From Alphaproteobacteria bacterium (GTDB taxonomy: Bacteria > Pseudomonadota > Alphaproteobacteria > UBA7985 > JAUIBT01), in NCBI GenBank assembly GCA_030428565.1, contig JAUIDR010000028.1:1-40893 (forward strand): DNA of 40,893 bases, read 5' to 3'. The notes beneath the pieces are model-generated. The model ran no database searches. It had not been told where the DNA came from and saw only the letters and a list, made by a program, of their open reading frames with translations. Made by a program: the position numbers and the translations under genes. Positions 24,429-32,922 of the stretch are shown here, in pieces; within the stretch, counting starts at the first letter, position 1, and every line of letters begins with the position of its first letter.

Positions 24429-24821
24429 ATGTCCTTTACGCAGAGCCAACTAGACGACCTTGCCGAGCGCTACACGAATGCCTGGAACTCTAAAAAGCCA
24501 GAAAATGTAGCGGACTTTCACGCGCCAACCAGCAGCATTGTGATAAATCGCGGCGAGCCGTCGGTCGGTCACGCAGGGATCACCGCCATGGCGGCAGGGT
24601 TTCATGCAGAGGTGCCGGACTTGCAGCTCAGCTGCGATGGTATAAGGGGCGCGGGGCTGCACGTGATCTACCTCTGGACCTTTACTGGACACCATGCAGA
24701 AACGGGTAACGCGCTGAACGTAAAGGGCTGGGAAGAATGGGAGCTCAATGAGGCGATGAAAGTTACCGCCTCTTTGGGCTGGTTTGATGGCGAAGAATAC
24801 GAACGCCAAATTCTCGGTTAG
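24429..24821 (+). CDS. SnoaL-like (NTF2-fold) protein
   Basis: The 130-residue protein has the pattern of SnoaL/NTF2-like proteins. The first helix is LDDLAERYTNAWNSKKPENVADFHAP, followed by GEPSVGHAGITAMAAGFHAEVPDLQLS, and later YLWTFTGHHAETGNALNVKGWEEWEL and SLGWFDGEEYERQI. Members act as small cyclases, hydrolases or binding proteins; the catalytic residues differ and the substrate cannot be told. It stands alone, and its start follows a GGGAGAC ribosome binding site. It converges on coaD with the 56-bp repeat array between them. Confidence 0.85.
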   Translation: MSFTQSQLDDLAERYTNAWNSKKPENVADFHAPTSSIVINRGEPSVGHAGITAMAAGFHAEVPDLQLSCDGIRGAGLHVIYLWTFTGHHAETGNALNVKGWEEWELNEAMKVTASLGWFDGEEYERQILG

Positions 24822-24981
24822 TTACAGACGGTTCGCCCGGCTTGCGGCGGTCGAGATTTGCTTGAGGGCTGTTTGCAAGGCCGTGCCGCTTCCCAAGGGG
24901 CTGCTTTGAGATCCTAGGCCTGTCTTCCCGACGCTATCGAGCGCTGCAGTGGTCGCGGCGGCGCGGCGCTAACAAAATTCC

Positions 24982-25137
24982 CGCAAAGCAACCGTCGGCC
25001 CGCTGCCGCAGGCCTCGGGTTTTGCTTTAGTGTTTAACGCAAAGCCACCGTTGGCGCGCTGCCGCAGGCCTCGGGTTTTGCTTGAGTGTTTACGCAAAGC
25101 CACCGTCGGCCCGCTGCCGCAGGCCTCGGGTTTTGCG
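24982..25137. repeat. Tandem repeat, 55-56-bp unit, three copies
   Basis: Three near-identical units start at 24982, 25038 and 25093 (each opening CGCAAAGC and containing GCTGCCGCAGGCCTCGGG). The last ends against the coaD stop codon. Each unit can fold because GCAAAGCC near its start pairs with GGGTTTTGC near its end, so it may act as a bidirectional terminator between convergent genes. Confidence 0.95.
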
Positions 25138-25647
25138 TTAGAACCGAATGACTTCCTGGGTCTTATAGACCTCACGCAGCGCCTGATTGATGTCCGGGCT
25201 CACGAAGCCCGAAACGTCGCCGCCCAGTTTGGCAATCTCTTTGACCAAGCGGCTGGCGATAAAATGCTGCCCCTCTGAGGCGGTCAAAAACACCGTCTCG
25301 ACCGCCGGGTTAATGCGCGCGTTCATGCTGGCCATCTGGAATTCGTATTCATAGTCCGATACCGCACGGATGCCGCGCAAAATGGCGGTGCCCTTATGTT
25401 CGACCACGAAGGCCATCAACAGGTTGCTGAAGGGCTCTGCCGAGACATCCAGGCCTTTGGCGCGCAGTTTGGCGAGCTCGCGGTCAACCTGTGCGACCCG
25501 TTCTTCTAGGCTGAATAGGGGCTGCTTGTCCGGGTTATAGGCCACCCCGACAATCAGGCGATCAAACAGGCGCGCGCCGCGCTGGATGATGTCCATATGC
25601 CCAAGCGTGATTGGGTCGAAAGTACCGGGGTATATTCCAGTTCTCAT
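25138..25647 (-). CDS. coaD: Phosphopantetheine adenylyltransferase
   Basis: The 169-residue protein has the full CoaD pattern. GIYPGTFDPITLGHMDII contains the T-x-G-H nucleotidyl-transfer motif (Thr14, Gly16, His17). It is followed by a VGVAYNPDKQPLFSLEERV segment, AILRGIRAVSDYEYEFQMA and TASEGQHFIASRLVKEIA. It joins phosphopantetheine and ATP to make dephospho-CoA, the fourth step of CoA synthesis. Length is normal. It is a single leftward gene converging with the SnoaL-like gene; the upstream 183 bp separate it from tadA. Confidence 0.97.
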   Translation of the reverse strand: MRTGIYPGTFDPITLGHMDIIQRGARLFDRLIVGVAYNPDKQPLFSLEERVAQVDRELAKLRAKGLDVSAEPFSNLLMAFVVEHKGTAILRGIRAVSDYEYEFQMASMNARINPAVETVFLTASEGQHFIASRLVKEIAKLGGDVSGFVSPDINQALREVYKTQEVIRF

Positions 25648-25830
25648 AAGGCTCTAGCCTTGTTGGCAGCGCCAAGATGTCAGCACCTTGGCGACGTTCG
25701 TGTCCTGTGCAGGCTTTGATGCGACGGTTGCGGCGCTCTCCAGATTTTTACCCGAGGGGCGTGCCACCAGCAGGCTTGCTTGCTCCCCATTGTGCCGTCA
25801 GTTGAACCCGCGTCAAGGCTCGCGATGGGC

Positions 25831-26379
25831 TTAGGGGCGTCGCGCGGCAAAAAAGTCCGTCAACAGGGCGGCGCACTCCTTTTCCAGAACACCGGAGATG
25901 ACCTGAGGGCGGAAGTGGCTCTGAGGGTGGTCAAAGACGCGCGGCCCGTGGTCGACCCCGCCCGATTTCGGGTCATAGGCGCCATAGATCAATTGAGATA
26001 AGCGCGCTTGCGACAACAGCCCAGCGCACATGGGGCAAGGCTCTAAGGTGACGAACAAGCGCGCACCCGGGGGCAGCCACTTTTGGCCCAAGCGCTGGCA
26101 GGCTTGCTCGACCGCTAACAGCTCGGCGTGCGCGCTGGGGCGCTGGTCGCGCTCAACGCGATTGTGGGCGCGGGCCAAGACCTGGCCGTCCAGGCTGAGC
26201 ACCGCGCCTACCGGGACTTCACCGGCTGCTGCTGCTGCCTCGGCTTCAGCAAGGGCTAGGCGCATGCCCGCTTCAAGGCCGGCGGCTAGCGGCCAGGGTT
26301 GCGCTGGGGCGCCAGGGTGGTCGCTATCTGGTCTCATGCTTTGCCCCATGCTTTCTGGCCCCACATTTCCTCGACCCAT
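25831..26379 (-). CDS. tadA: tRNA-specific adenosine deaminase
   Basis: The 182-residue protein carries the zinc deaminase site: SAHAELLAV with His84 and Glu86, and LEPCPMCAG with Cys115 and Cys118. It deaminates A34 to inosine in the tRNA-Arg(ACG) wobble position. Residues 1-35 are a non-conserved extension. ATG 26379 has AGGA just upstream; internal ATGs at 26349 and 26337 are alternatives. It lies 15 bp after the ion-channel gene on the same strand, so the two are probably transcribed together. Confidence 0.93.
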   Translation of the reverse strand: MGRGNVGPESMGQSMRPDSDHPGAPAQPWPLAAGLEAGMRLALAEAEAAAAAGEVPVGAVLSLDGQVLARAHNRVERDQRPSAHAELLAVEQACQRLGQKWLPPGARLFVTLEPCPMCAGLLSQARLSQLIYGAYDPKSGGVDHGPRVFDHPQSHFRPQVISGVLEKECAALLTDFFAARRP

Positions 26380-26394
26380 TTTTCCTGGCCCTGA

Positions 26395-27486
26395 TCAGTT
26401 TTCGCCACGAGGGGGCTCCTCTGTGGCTGGGGCGGTTCGCTCTTGGTTGGCCGCGTCCTGCGCTGCCTGGCCGTTTTGCTGACCGCTATCCAGCGCACTC
26501 GCTGGCGGCATCTTGCCCAGGCCATTGGCGTCGAGCAAGGCGGCGTGCTGTTGGCTCAGGGTCTCTAACAGCGCCTGCATTTGCTCGATTTGTTGGCTCA
26601 AGCGGTCAATCTTTTCCCCCTCGTCTTCTTGGCTGTAATCTTCGGGGTGCAGCATGTGATCCATGCTCTCGGCTCTGTCCATCGCGTTGACCAGAATACC
26701 GATGAACAGATTGAGCACCGCAAAGCCAGAAATTACGACAAAAACAATGAAGAAGATAGGCGAGGTGGTGTGTCCCATAGCCATGAGGCCGCGAATCACG
26801 TCGGCCCAGCCGTCCATAATCATGAGTTGGAATAGGGTCAAAAAGGTCTGGCCGAGCGAACCAAATTTGTCGGGCATGGCCTCAGCATAGAGCCGCGTGG
26901 CCATGACGCCGAAGACATAGAAAAACAGCATCAGCAGACCGATGACCGTCGTCATTGACGGCACCGCAGAGACCAGAGCTTGGACCACAACCCGCAGGCT
27001 GGGCACCGCTGAAATGAGGCGGAGAACCCGCAGCACGCGCAGGGCGCGCAAGATCGAGGTGCTGGAAGATGGCACGAAGGCCAAACCAACGATGGCCAAA
27101 TCAAATAAGTTCCAGCCATTGGTGAAGAATCGCAGGCGGTAGACCAGCAATTTTAGCGTCAATTCCACGACAAAGATCCAAAGAGCCCAATGATCGACGA
27201 TCCTAAGAAAGCTGCCGATTTGTGCGTTGACCCTGGGGATGGTCTCTAGGCCCAGCGCCGCTGCGTTGAGCAAGATGATGCCGAGAATAAAACGCCCAAA
27301 CCAGCGATGTTCGATAAAGCGATAGAGCCAACCGGTCCAGCCCTTGGGGATCTCGGCGGGCCTGCTTTGTTGTGCCGCTCGTGCCAGCTTTTGCCGCTTG
27401 GCGTCTTTGGGATCGCTCAGCCCGGCTTGTTGGTCGCGTGTCTTCTTGAGCGCAGCTTGCGCGGTGATTTGATGAATGGCTGCCAT
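26395..27486 (-). CDS. Voltage-gated cation channel of the bacterial NaV type (ion transporter)
   Basis: I chose ATG 27486, the first start that fits the family; the frame extends upstream through Arg-rich, non-conserved sequence. The 363-residue protein has six membrane segments. S1 is near 65, and S4 is SILRALRVLRVLRLISAV (145-160) with arginines every third position. The pore loop TLFQLMIMDGWADV carries Asp225-Gly226-Trp227 where known sodium channels have Glu-Ser-Trp. S6 is near 243-270. A coiled coil follows (about 290-315), as in tetrameric relatives, then an Ala/Gln-rich tail. It should be a homotetrameric plasma-membrane channel; its ion choice is uncertain because of the Asp filter. 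Confidence 0.9.
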   Translation of the reverse strand: MAAIHQITAQAALKKTRDQQAGLSDPKDAKRQKLARAAQQSRPAEIPKGWTGWLYRFIEHRWFGRFILGIILLNAAALGLETIPRVNAQIGSFLRIVDHWALWIFVVELTLKLLVYRLRFFTNGWNLFDLAIVGLAFVPSSSTSILRALRVLRVLRLISAVPSLRVVVQALVSAVPSMTTVIGLLMLFFYVFGVMATRLYAEAMPDKFGSLGQTFLTLFQLMIMDGWADVIRGLMAMGHTTSPIFFIVFVVISGFAVLNLFIGILVNAMDRAESMDHMLHPEDYSQEDEGEKIDRLSQQIEQMQALLETLSQQHAALLDANGLGKMPPASALDSGQQNGQAAQDAANQERTAPATEEPPRGEN

Positions 27487-28538
27487 AATGTCCTTAAAAT
27501 ACAGAAGAAAAGAAGCTTGGAAAGCCGGTCCTGTTTTTCCCGCCAGTGCGTCGCGACGGGCTTGTCGCCTGGTTCGCGCTCTGCTTCGTCGGGCGGCACA
27601 ATTTACGCGCCTGCAACCGGGACATCGGCCCTCGGCCATCGCCCGAAGCAAATCCCAAAAGGTCGCCCCAGAAACCAACCCCAGAAACCAACCCCAGAAT
27701 CCAGCGCCAGAGCCAGAAGCTAACGCCAGAACTCATCGCGCTAGGTCCGTCGTTAGCGGCTGCGTTCCAGAGTCTGCGTCCCAGGGGCTACATCCAGGCC
27801 CGAAGGCCTGCCTCTATTGCTGGAAGCGCGAAGCAACGGGGAGCGCCCATCGGCGTCCCAGCCGTGCGTGATAGATATAGAACCGACACAAGATTTTGCC
27901 GACTGTCGCGACACCTTAATTTGCGCCAATGCGCCGACCTCTTGATTGAGAGGGAAAATTTGCGGCCGACTGCTGGCAGGCCCCGGGCCTCGGTTACGCC
28001 CGGATGAAGCGCGCGGGACCGAGGCGATGACATGCCATAGTGGTGCAAAATCTTGATCTATTGCATTTGGGTGCGCTTGTGATCACTTTCAAGTGATGAT
28101 TGCTAAAAATTCACGCTTTGACGGGGCGACTGCCCAGAATTTGCGCCTGCCGATTGCAAAAATCGCAGGTAACAAAATCACTAAACAGCTGAATAGTCGC
28201 GAATTAGTTGGTATTAACTGAAATATAAGCAAACTTGACTTTTAGAGTGCCTGTGCGACGCCTCAGGGCAACCAGCAAGAGCGATCAAGCAATGCAAGAT
28301 CAAACCAGGGGCAGGCGGCTAGCCTCGCTGGGGCCAAAAAGATTGGAGCAAAAGCAAGAAATCAGCACCAGTTGAGCGGCGGCGAATGCCGACAACAGCT
28401 GCGCTTGGGCGTTGCGGCCATCGAGTAGGGAGTCCAACGCCAGGCACCCGTCAAATCGGCTGCCGAAATCGTCCGCCAAATTCGCTGCTGTATTCGCCTG
28501 CCGTATTCACTGGGCGTATTCACTGGCCCGTGACGGCG
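27487..28538. other. Long intergenic region, no confident gene
   Basis: About 1050 bases between the channel gene and ispB. The first part has a CCCCAGAAACCAA-rich direct repeat (about 27660-27710), the middle is GC-rich, and 28030-28250 is AT-rich with a palindrome at 28082. Open frames overlap in several registers and show no family. Confidence 0.5.
28082..28097. promoter_or_regulatory. Palindrome in an AT-rich intergenic pocket
   Basis: ATCACTT and AAGTGAT are perfect 7-bp arms around TC. No gene start lies within 400 bp on either side, so its role is unclear. Confidence 0.3.
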
Positions 28539-29555
28539 CTAGTATCCGCGTTGAACACAGAAGTCGGCAACATCCACCATGGCTTGACGCAGATCGCAAT
28601 CCGGGAACAGCGCCAGGTCGTCTTTGGCCATATTGACGTAGTGCTGGGCGCGCTCAAGGGTGGCAGCGATGGTGCCGTGGCGTTGCATGATCTCCATGGC
28701 CTGTTCCAGGTCGCCGTCTTGTTGTTCGCCGCGTGCAATCACACGCTCCCAGAACGCGCGCTCGCTCTCATCCCCGCGCCGGTAGGCCAGCAACAGCGGC
28801 AGCGTCACCTTGCCTTCGCGGAAGTCATCCCCGATGGTTTTGCCCAGCTCGGCTTGGCGCGCGGCGTAATCCAGCGCGTCATCGACCAGTTGGAAGGCGA
28901 TGCCCAAGTTCATACCATAGGAGCGCAGGGCGGCTTGGCGCGCGGCCGGTTTATCGGCGACGACCGCGCCCACCTCACAGGCCGCGGCAAACAAGGCAGC
29001 GGTCTTGGCGGCAATGACCTGCAAATAGTCTTGTTCGTTGATACCCAAATCGCTGATGACAGACAGCTGATGCACCTCGCCCTCTGCGATGGTGGCCGAG
29101 GCAGCCGATAGGATGCGCAACACCTCAAGCGAACCGTCGCTGACCATCAATTCGAACGAGCGCGAAAACAAGAAATCGCCGACCAAAACGCTGGCCTGAT
29201 TGCCCCAGACCTCGTTGGCAGAAGCCTCGCCGCGGCGCATGGCGCTCTCATCGACCACATCGTCGTGCAGCAAGGTCGCGGTGTGGATGAATTCGACACA
29301 GGCCGCCAGGCCCATGTGGCGCTCGCCCTCATAGTCGCACAAACGCGCCGCCGCTAACGTCAGCACGGGGCGCAGGCGCTTGCCGCCCGCATTGACCAAG
29401 TAGCCCGCAAGCTCTGGGATCAGCGGCACATGGCTTTGCATGCGCTCAAAAATGAGCTGGTTGGTCTGGGCAAGATCGTCTTTGACCAGCGTCAACAGGC
29501 GGTCCATGGCCGAAGCGGCCTGCTCCTTAGCTTTCAAGGCGACTACATTGCTCAC
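28539..29555 (-). CDS. ispB: Polyprenyl (octaprenyl-type) diphosphate synthase
   Basis: The start is GTG 29555, with AAGGAAAG 7 bases upstream; the frame extends 45 codons further without homology. The 338-residue protein has both Asp-rich motifs of trans-prenyl synthases: LLHDDVVDES (about 96-105) and FQLVDDALDY. It also has GGKRLRP, the GDFLFSRSFELM segment and KTAALFAAACE. It extends isoprenoid chains for the ubiquinone side chain; chain length cannot be fixed by eye, and decaprenyl is common in alphaproteobacteria. It is divergent from the TrmN6-like methyltransferase gene, a neighbourhood kept in many alphaproteobacteria. Confidence 0.93.
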   Translation of the reverse strand: MSNVVALKAKEQAASAMDRLLTLVKDDLAQTNQLIFERMQSHVPLIPELAGYLVNAGGKRLRPVLTLAAARLCDYEGERHMGLAACVEFIHTATLLHDDVVDESAMRRGEASANEVWGNQASVLVGDFLFSRSFELMVSDGSLEVLRILSAASATIAEGEVHQLSVISDLGINEQDYLQVIAAKTAALFAAACEVGAVVADKPAARQAALRSYGMNLGIAFQLVDDALDYAARQAELGKTIGDDFREGKVTLPLLLAYRRGDESERAFWERVIARGEQQDGDLEQAMEIMQRHGTIAATLERAQHYVNMAKDDLALFPDCDLRQAMVDVADFCVQRGY

Positions 29556-29889
29556 CGGTGGCTTTCCTTTTATCGTCTTTTTGCGGGCCCGCGCCGCGAT
29601 GGCTTGGGCTGCCGTTGAGTTCAAGTTTGGCTCGAACCCCTGTCCCCATGGCGTCGGCGGAGCGCCTCTTGCGCCCCACAGCGACCACAAACCCAGGTCT
29701 TAACCCGAAAGCTGGCTCTCCGCCAGAGGATCAAGGCTTGCGCCTGTGGACAGCTGCTTGGGACGGCGTCGCGCTTGCGGTCCAATCTCACAAAGTGGTT
29801 AAGTCAACCTAGCCTGGCTTGCCAAGCAAGTGCCAAACAAGACTTTAGTGAACCACTGCGGCAAATTCGCAGCCCAAAGCGAGCCTCTC
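29556..29889. other. Divergent space between ispB and the methyltransferase gene
   Basis: This 334-base region holds the promoters of both genes. No further gene or clear operator is seen. Confidence 0.4.
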
Positions 29890-30822
29890 ATGCCTCGACC
29901 GACACCAGCGACCAGCGATCTTACCACCAAGACCGCCTCCGACGGCCCTGAAAGACCAGTCAAAGACGGACTAGTCGAGGGCGGACCCATTGCAAAGGGA
30001 GACGGCGCAACCGACACAAGCGGGCAGCGCTCATCCGAAAAAACGCCCGTGACAAGTACGGTTAGCCGCGATGCGTTTTGGGGCAGCCAGATTATGCTGA
30101 GCCAGCCACAGCGCGGCTTCCGCGCGGGTACGGCGTCGGTCTTGCTGGCCGCTTGGTTGCCAGTGAATACCAAGGGTCGTTTGATTGACCTAGGCGCGGG
30201 GGTCGGCACGCTCGGACTCTTGGCGGCGTCCCGCTTGCCTGGGCTTCAGGTGCATGGCTTTGAGCGCGTGCCAGAGATCGCCGCGCTTGCTCGTCAGAAC
30301 GCCCATGACCTTGGCCTGAGCCAGCGCGTTACGGTCACCGCGCTGGACGTCTTCGATGCATCAGCGCTTGAAGCCGCCCTTGAAGGAAAGCCAGGGCAAG
30401 CTCTGGTCTGCAATCCGCCCTTTACCGGCCAGGCACAAGGGCGGCGGGCGGTCGATGCCTATCGTGCCAGTGCCCACCAGCGCGCCCAAGCATTGCAGGA
30501 TTGGTTCGCAGTGGCCAAGACCTGCCTGGTTGCCGGTGGCTGGTCCTATTGGGTGCTGCCCGCCAGCCAAGTGCAAGACGCATTGCAGGCCGCCAGCCGG
30601 TGTGATTTTGGCGCTGCCAAGATTTTGCCCGTCCAGTCGTTTGCCGAGCGTCCCGCGCGCCTGGTCTTGCTGGCGTTGCGCAAAAATCGGCGCGGCGATA
30701 GCCAAATTTTGCCGCCCCTGGTGCTGTATGATGGCCCCGGACAGCAGAGCGCGCAGGCTTGTGCTATACTTAGACAAGGGCGCGGCATTTGGGAGGTTTT
30801 CCCGGCCCTATCGCCGACCTAG
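29890..30822 (+). CDS. TrmN6-like methyltransferase (tRNA1(Val) adenine-N6 type)
   Basis: ATG 29890 gives 310 residues; the frame opens 20 codons earlier. The first 60 residues are a low-complexity, non-conserved extension. The Rossmann domain then starts with LSQPQRGFRAGTASVLLAAWLP, the typical TrmN6 opening. Motif I is LIDLGAGVGTLGLLAASR, and the catalytic motif IV is LVCNPPFTGQAQG (NPPF). NPPF marks N6-adenine methylation; the best-known member modifies A37 of tRNA1(Val). The DUF2244 gene follows after 10 bp and is probably co-transcribed. Confidence 0.88.
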   Translation: MPRPTPATSDLTTKTASDGPERPVKDGLVEGGPIAKGDGATDTSGQRSSEKTPVTSTVSRDAFWGSQIMLSQPQRGFRAGTASVLLAAWLPVNTKGRLIDLGAGVGTLGLLAASRLPGLQVHGFERVPEIAALARQNAHDLGLSQRVTVTALDVFDASALEAALEGKPGQALVCNPPFTGQAQGRRAVDAYRASAHQRAQALQDWFAVAKTCLVAGGWSYWVLPASQVQDALQAASRCDFGAAKILPVQSFAERPARLVLLALRKNRRGDSQILPPLVLYDGPGQQSAQACAILRQGRGIWEVFPALSPT

Positions 30823-30832
30823 GTTAGCAGCC

Positions 30833-31384
30833 ATGGACACACACACATTTGCAGGCAAGGGCGGCGCAGCGGCGCTAGCGCGGCCCGCTGGACAGGCTCA
30901 TCCCTGCTTTTTCAGCGCCACCATCACCCCGCATCGCAGCCTCAGTCTGCGTGGATTTCACCGGCTGATCTTGTGTTTGGCGCTGGCTTTTACGGCACTG
31001 TCGGGCCTGTTCTTTGCGCTTGGCGCCTGGCCGATCGTTGGTTTTATGGGGCTGGAATGGCTCGGCCTCTATTGGGCTTTTAAGGTCTCATACCGCCAAG
31101 CCGAGGCGCGGGAAATCGTCGAAGTGTGGCGCGATGAGACCCGTTTGACCCGGGTCAGTCCCAAGGGCGAAGCCGACGCCCTGAGCCTGAAGACGGCTTG
31201 GGTACAGGTCATCAATGAAGAGAGCAAGTACGATCCCAGGCCGCTGTTTTTACGTTCCCATGGCCGTAGTCACCCCTTTGCCGCCGAGCTGTCGGCGGGC
31301 GAGCGCAAGGGATTGGCGCGGGCCTTGAGGCAAGGGCTCCAGCGGGCGCGGCGCGCCAGCCCCGCCGGTGAGGGGTGGGCCTAG
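30833..31384 (+). CDS. DUF2244 membrane protein
   Basis: The start is ATG 30833 inside a longer open frame; the product has 183 residues. CFFSATITPHRSLSLRGFHRLI begins the DUF2244 domain. Two membrane helices follow (about 45-65 and 67-82; LILCLALAFTALSGLFFAL, WPIVGFMGLEWLGLYWAF). A cytoplasmic part follows with EVWRDETRLTRVSPKG and LFLRSHGRSHPFAAELSAGERKGLARAL. The function of this domain is unknown; it is common in alphaproteobacteria. It is 10 bp downstream of the methyltransferase gene. Confidence 0.9.
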   Translation: MDTHTFAGKGGAAALARPAGQAHPCFFSATITPHRSLSLRGFHRLILCLALAFTALSGLFFALGAWPIVGFMGLEWLGLYWAFKVSYRQAEAREIVEVWRDETRLTRVSPKGEADALSLKTAWVQVINEESKYDPRPLFLRSHGRSHPFAAELSAGERKGLARALRQGLQRARRASPAGEGWA

Positions 31385-31611
31385 AGCGTCGGGCGCTGGT
31401 GTCGCAACAGCCGATCCGCTCTAGCTGACTGATTTCTAACGCAAGTCCATGCTCACTCGTTGGCGGCTTGCGCTAAAGCGCACACCGGAATGCTCATAGC
31501 TGAATGTTGACGCTGGCCAGCCTCAAGCCGCCTAAAAGCTTGGGCTGAATTTGGGGGTGAACGAGCGGAGACCAGCGCTCGCGGGGGAAACGCGATAGCG
31601 CGAGGCGGGTT

Positions 31612-32628
31612 CTAAGGCCTGCCTCCCAAGGGTAGCATCCAAACATTGGCTTCAACCGGATCGCAGTGATCCGGCAGGTTGGCCGCAAGGCCGGTGATGC
31701 CCAGCCGTGGTTGCTGCGATAAGGCGGCGGCGGGTTGATCGTGCAACCAAAGCATAAGCTGGCGAAGCGCTGTCGCGTGGGAAATTGCCAACTCTTGCGG
31801 GCTCCAGCGCGCGTCCATTTGTAGCCAAGCCTCGTAGCGCGCGAGGCCAAAATCAAAGCCAAAGCCCAGGTCGAGCGGTGGGCCTGCCAGCCCGCGCAGG
31901 CTCTGCAAGCCCGGCCCGGCTGCTGGTTGGCTGCGGTAAAGCGGTGTCGGGGCGTCCTGAAGGCTGTGCAAAGCCGAATTCAGGGCCTCGTCTGCCAGGC
32001 TCCAATAGCAAAGATCGCAAGGCGATGCGCCTTGGCGTCGATAAAAATCGCGGGCGGCCGGGTTGTGAACTGAGATCGCCACGTAGGCGCGCTTTGCGCC
32101 TTTGGCGGCGGCCAATTTACCGATCAAATCAAGCGCGCGAGACCCATAGCCAAGCTGACGCTGATCTTGTCGAACGATGAGCGAATTGACAAACAGAGCG
32201 GGCGCGGCGGGGGCGTCGATCAGACCGGGTGTGTCACTGGAACCCTGTGCAAGAGGGTCTGGGACTAAAAAACCGGACACCAGCCCCAACAGTGCGTCGC
32301 TGCCGGGCTTCTTGGTCACAAGCGGGCCGGTGGGCGCTGAATGCAGGGGCCTAATCTTATCTTGGTGCTGGGTAGAGGCGCCGGGCGGCATCTGTCTATC
32401 GGTCGGTGCTGGGCTGAGGCCCAAATGCCAATGACCCGCCGGTGCTGCCGCTAAATATGAGAGCAAGGCGGCATGGCCCGGGTGCGTGTCCGCAAAGTCG
32501 GGCGGCAGGGCGGCATCCTCGTGTTGGGCCAAGCGCGCGAGCAGAGCCACAGCCGCAGGGGCGGTCGCTGGTTTGATGCGCACGACCTGACAGGCGGCGG
32601 TTTTCCCGCCGTCAAATTCGATCCGCAA
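31612..32628 (-). CDS. GNAT-family N-acetyltransferase
   Basis: This 338-residue protein has a GNAT core: a strand PALFVNSLIVRQDQRQLGYGSRALDLIGKLA containing the acetyl-CoA binding Q/R-x-x-G-x-G/A segment (RQLGYG), and AYVAISVHNPAARDFYRRQGA as motif B. An insertion rich in Pro/Gln separates the first part (about 75-115). The C-terminal 130 residues match nothing I know. The substrate cannot be told. It is a single gene, convergent with the DUF2244 gene and divergent from tRNA-Leu. Confidence 0.85.
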   Translation of the reverse strand: MRIEFDGGKTAACQVVRIKPATAPAAVALLARLAQHEDAALPPDFADTHPGHAALLSYLAAAPAGHWHLGLSPAPTDRQMPPGASTQHQDKIRPLHSAPTGPLVTKKPGSDALLGLVSGFLVPDPLAQGSSDTPGLIDAPAAPALFVNSLIVRQDQRQLGYGSRALDLIGKLAAAKGAKRAYVAISVHNPAARDFYRRQGASPCDLCYWSLADEALNSALHSLQDAPTPLYRSQPAAGPGLQSLRGLAGPPLDLGFGFDFGLARYEAWLQMDARWSPQELAISHATALRQLMLWLHDQPAAALSQQPRLGITGLAANLPDHCDPVEANVWMLPLGGRP

Positions 32629-32754
32629 GCGGGCCTCCTGACATTCGGCCTTCCTTCCGTTTGGGACAGGGCTAACAGTGGCAATTTTCTCGCTTTAATC
32701 AAGAGTTTTGGCTTGCGTGTGCGCCCGTCTTGGTCCATACGACTTGTCCGCAAA

Positions 32755-32840
32755 GCCCCAGTGGCGGAATCGGTAGACGCGGTAGATTCAAAATCTGCTT
32801 TCCTCTGGAAGTGCCCGTTCGAGTCGGGCCTGGGGCACCA
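32755..32840 (+). tRNA. tRNA-Leu (anticodon CAA)
   Basis: An 86-base class II tRNA with acceptor stem GCCCCAG/CTGGGGC, anticodon loop TTCAAAA (anticodon CAA), a long variable arm, TTCGA T loop and encoded CCA. The phage integrase gene ends 67 bp beyond it, so its 3' end is the likely attachment core of the element to the right. Confidence 0.95.
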
Positions 32841-32882
32841 CACGGCTTTTTTGGTCGTTTAAGTCTTTGATAAAACAAGACA

Positions 32883-32922
32883 AAAATCAAGGTGCGGGCG
32901 ACGAAAATTAAGGTGCGGGCGA
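32883..32922. repeat. Direct repeat between tRNA-Leu and the integrase gene
   Basis: A 19-base unit (AAAATYAAGGTGCGGGCGA) occurs at 32883-32901 and 32904-32922 with one substitution, overlapping the integrase stop. Its place in the attachment region suggests integrase arm sites. Confidence 0.85.

Noticed and set aside
30356-31384. One long 342-residue frame covering the DUF2244 gene
   Set aside because: The first half overlaps the methyltransferase gene in another frame; the DUF2244 protein starts at ATG 30833.
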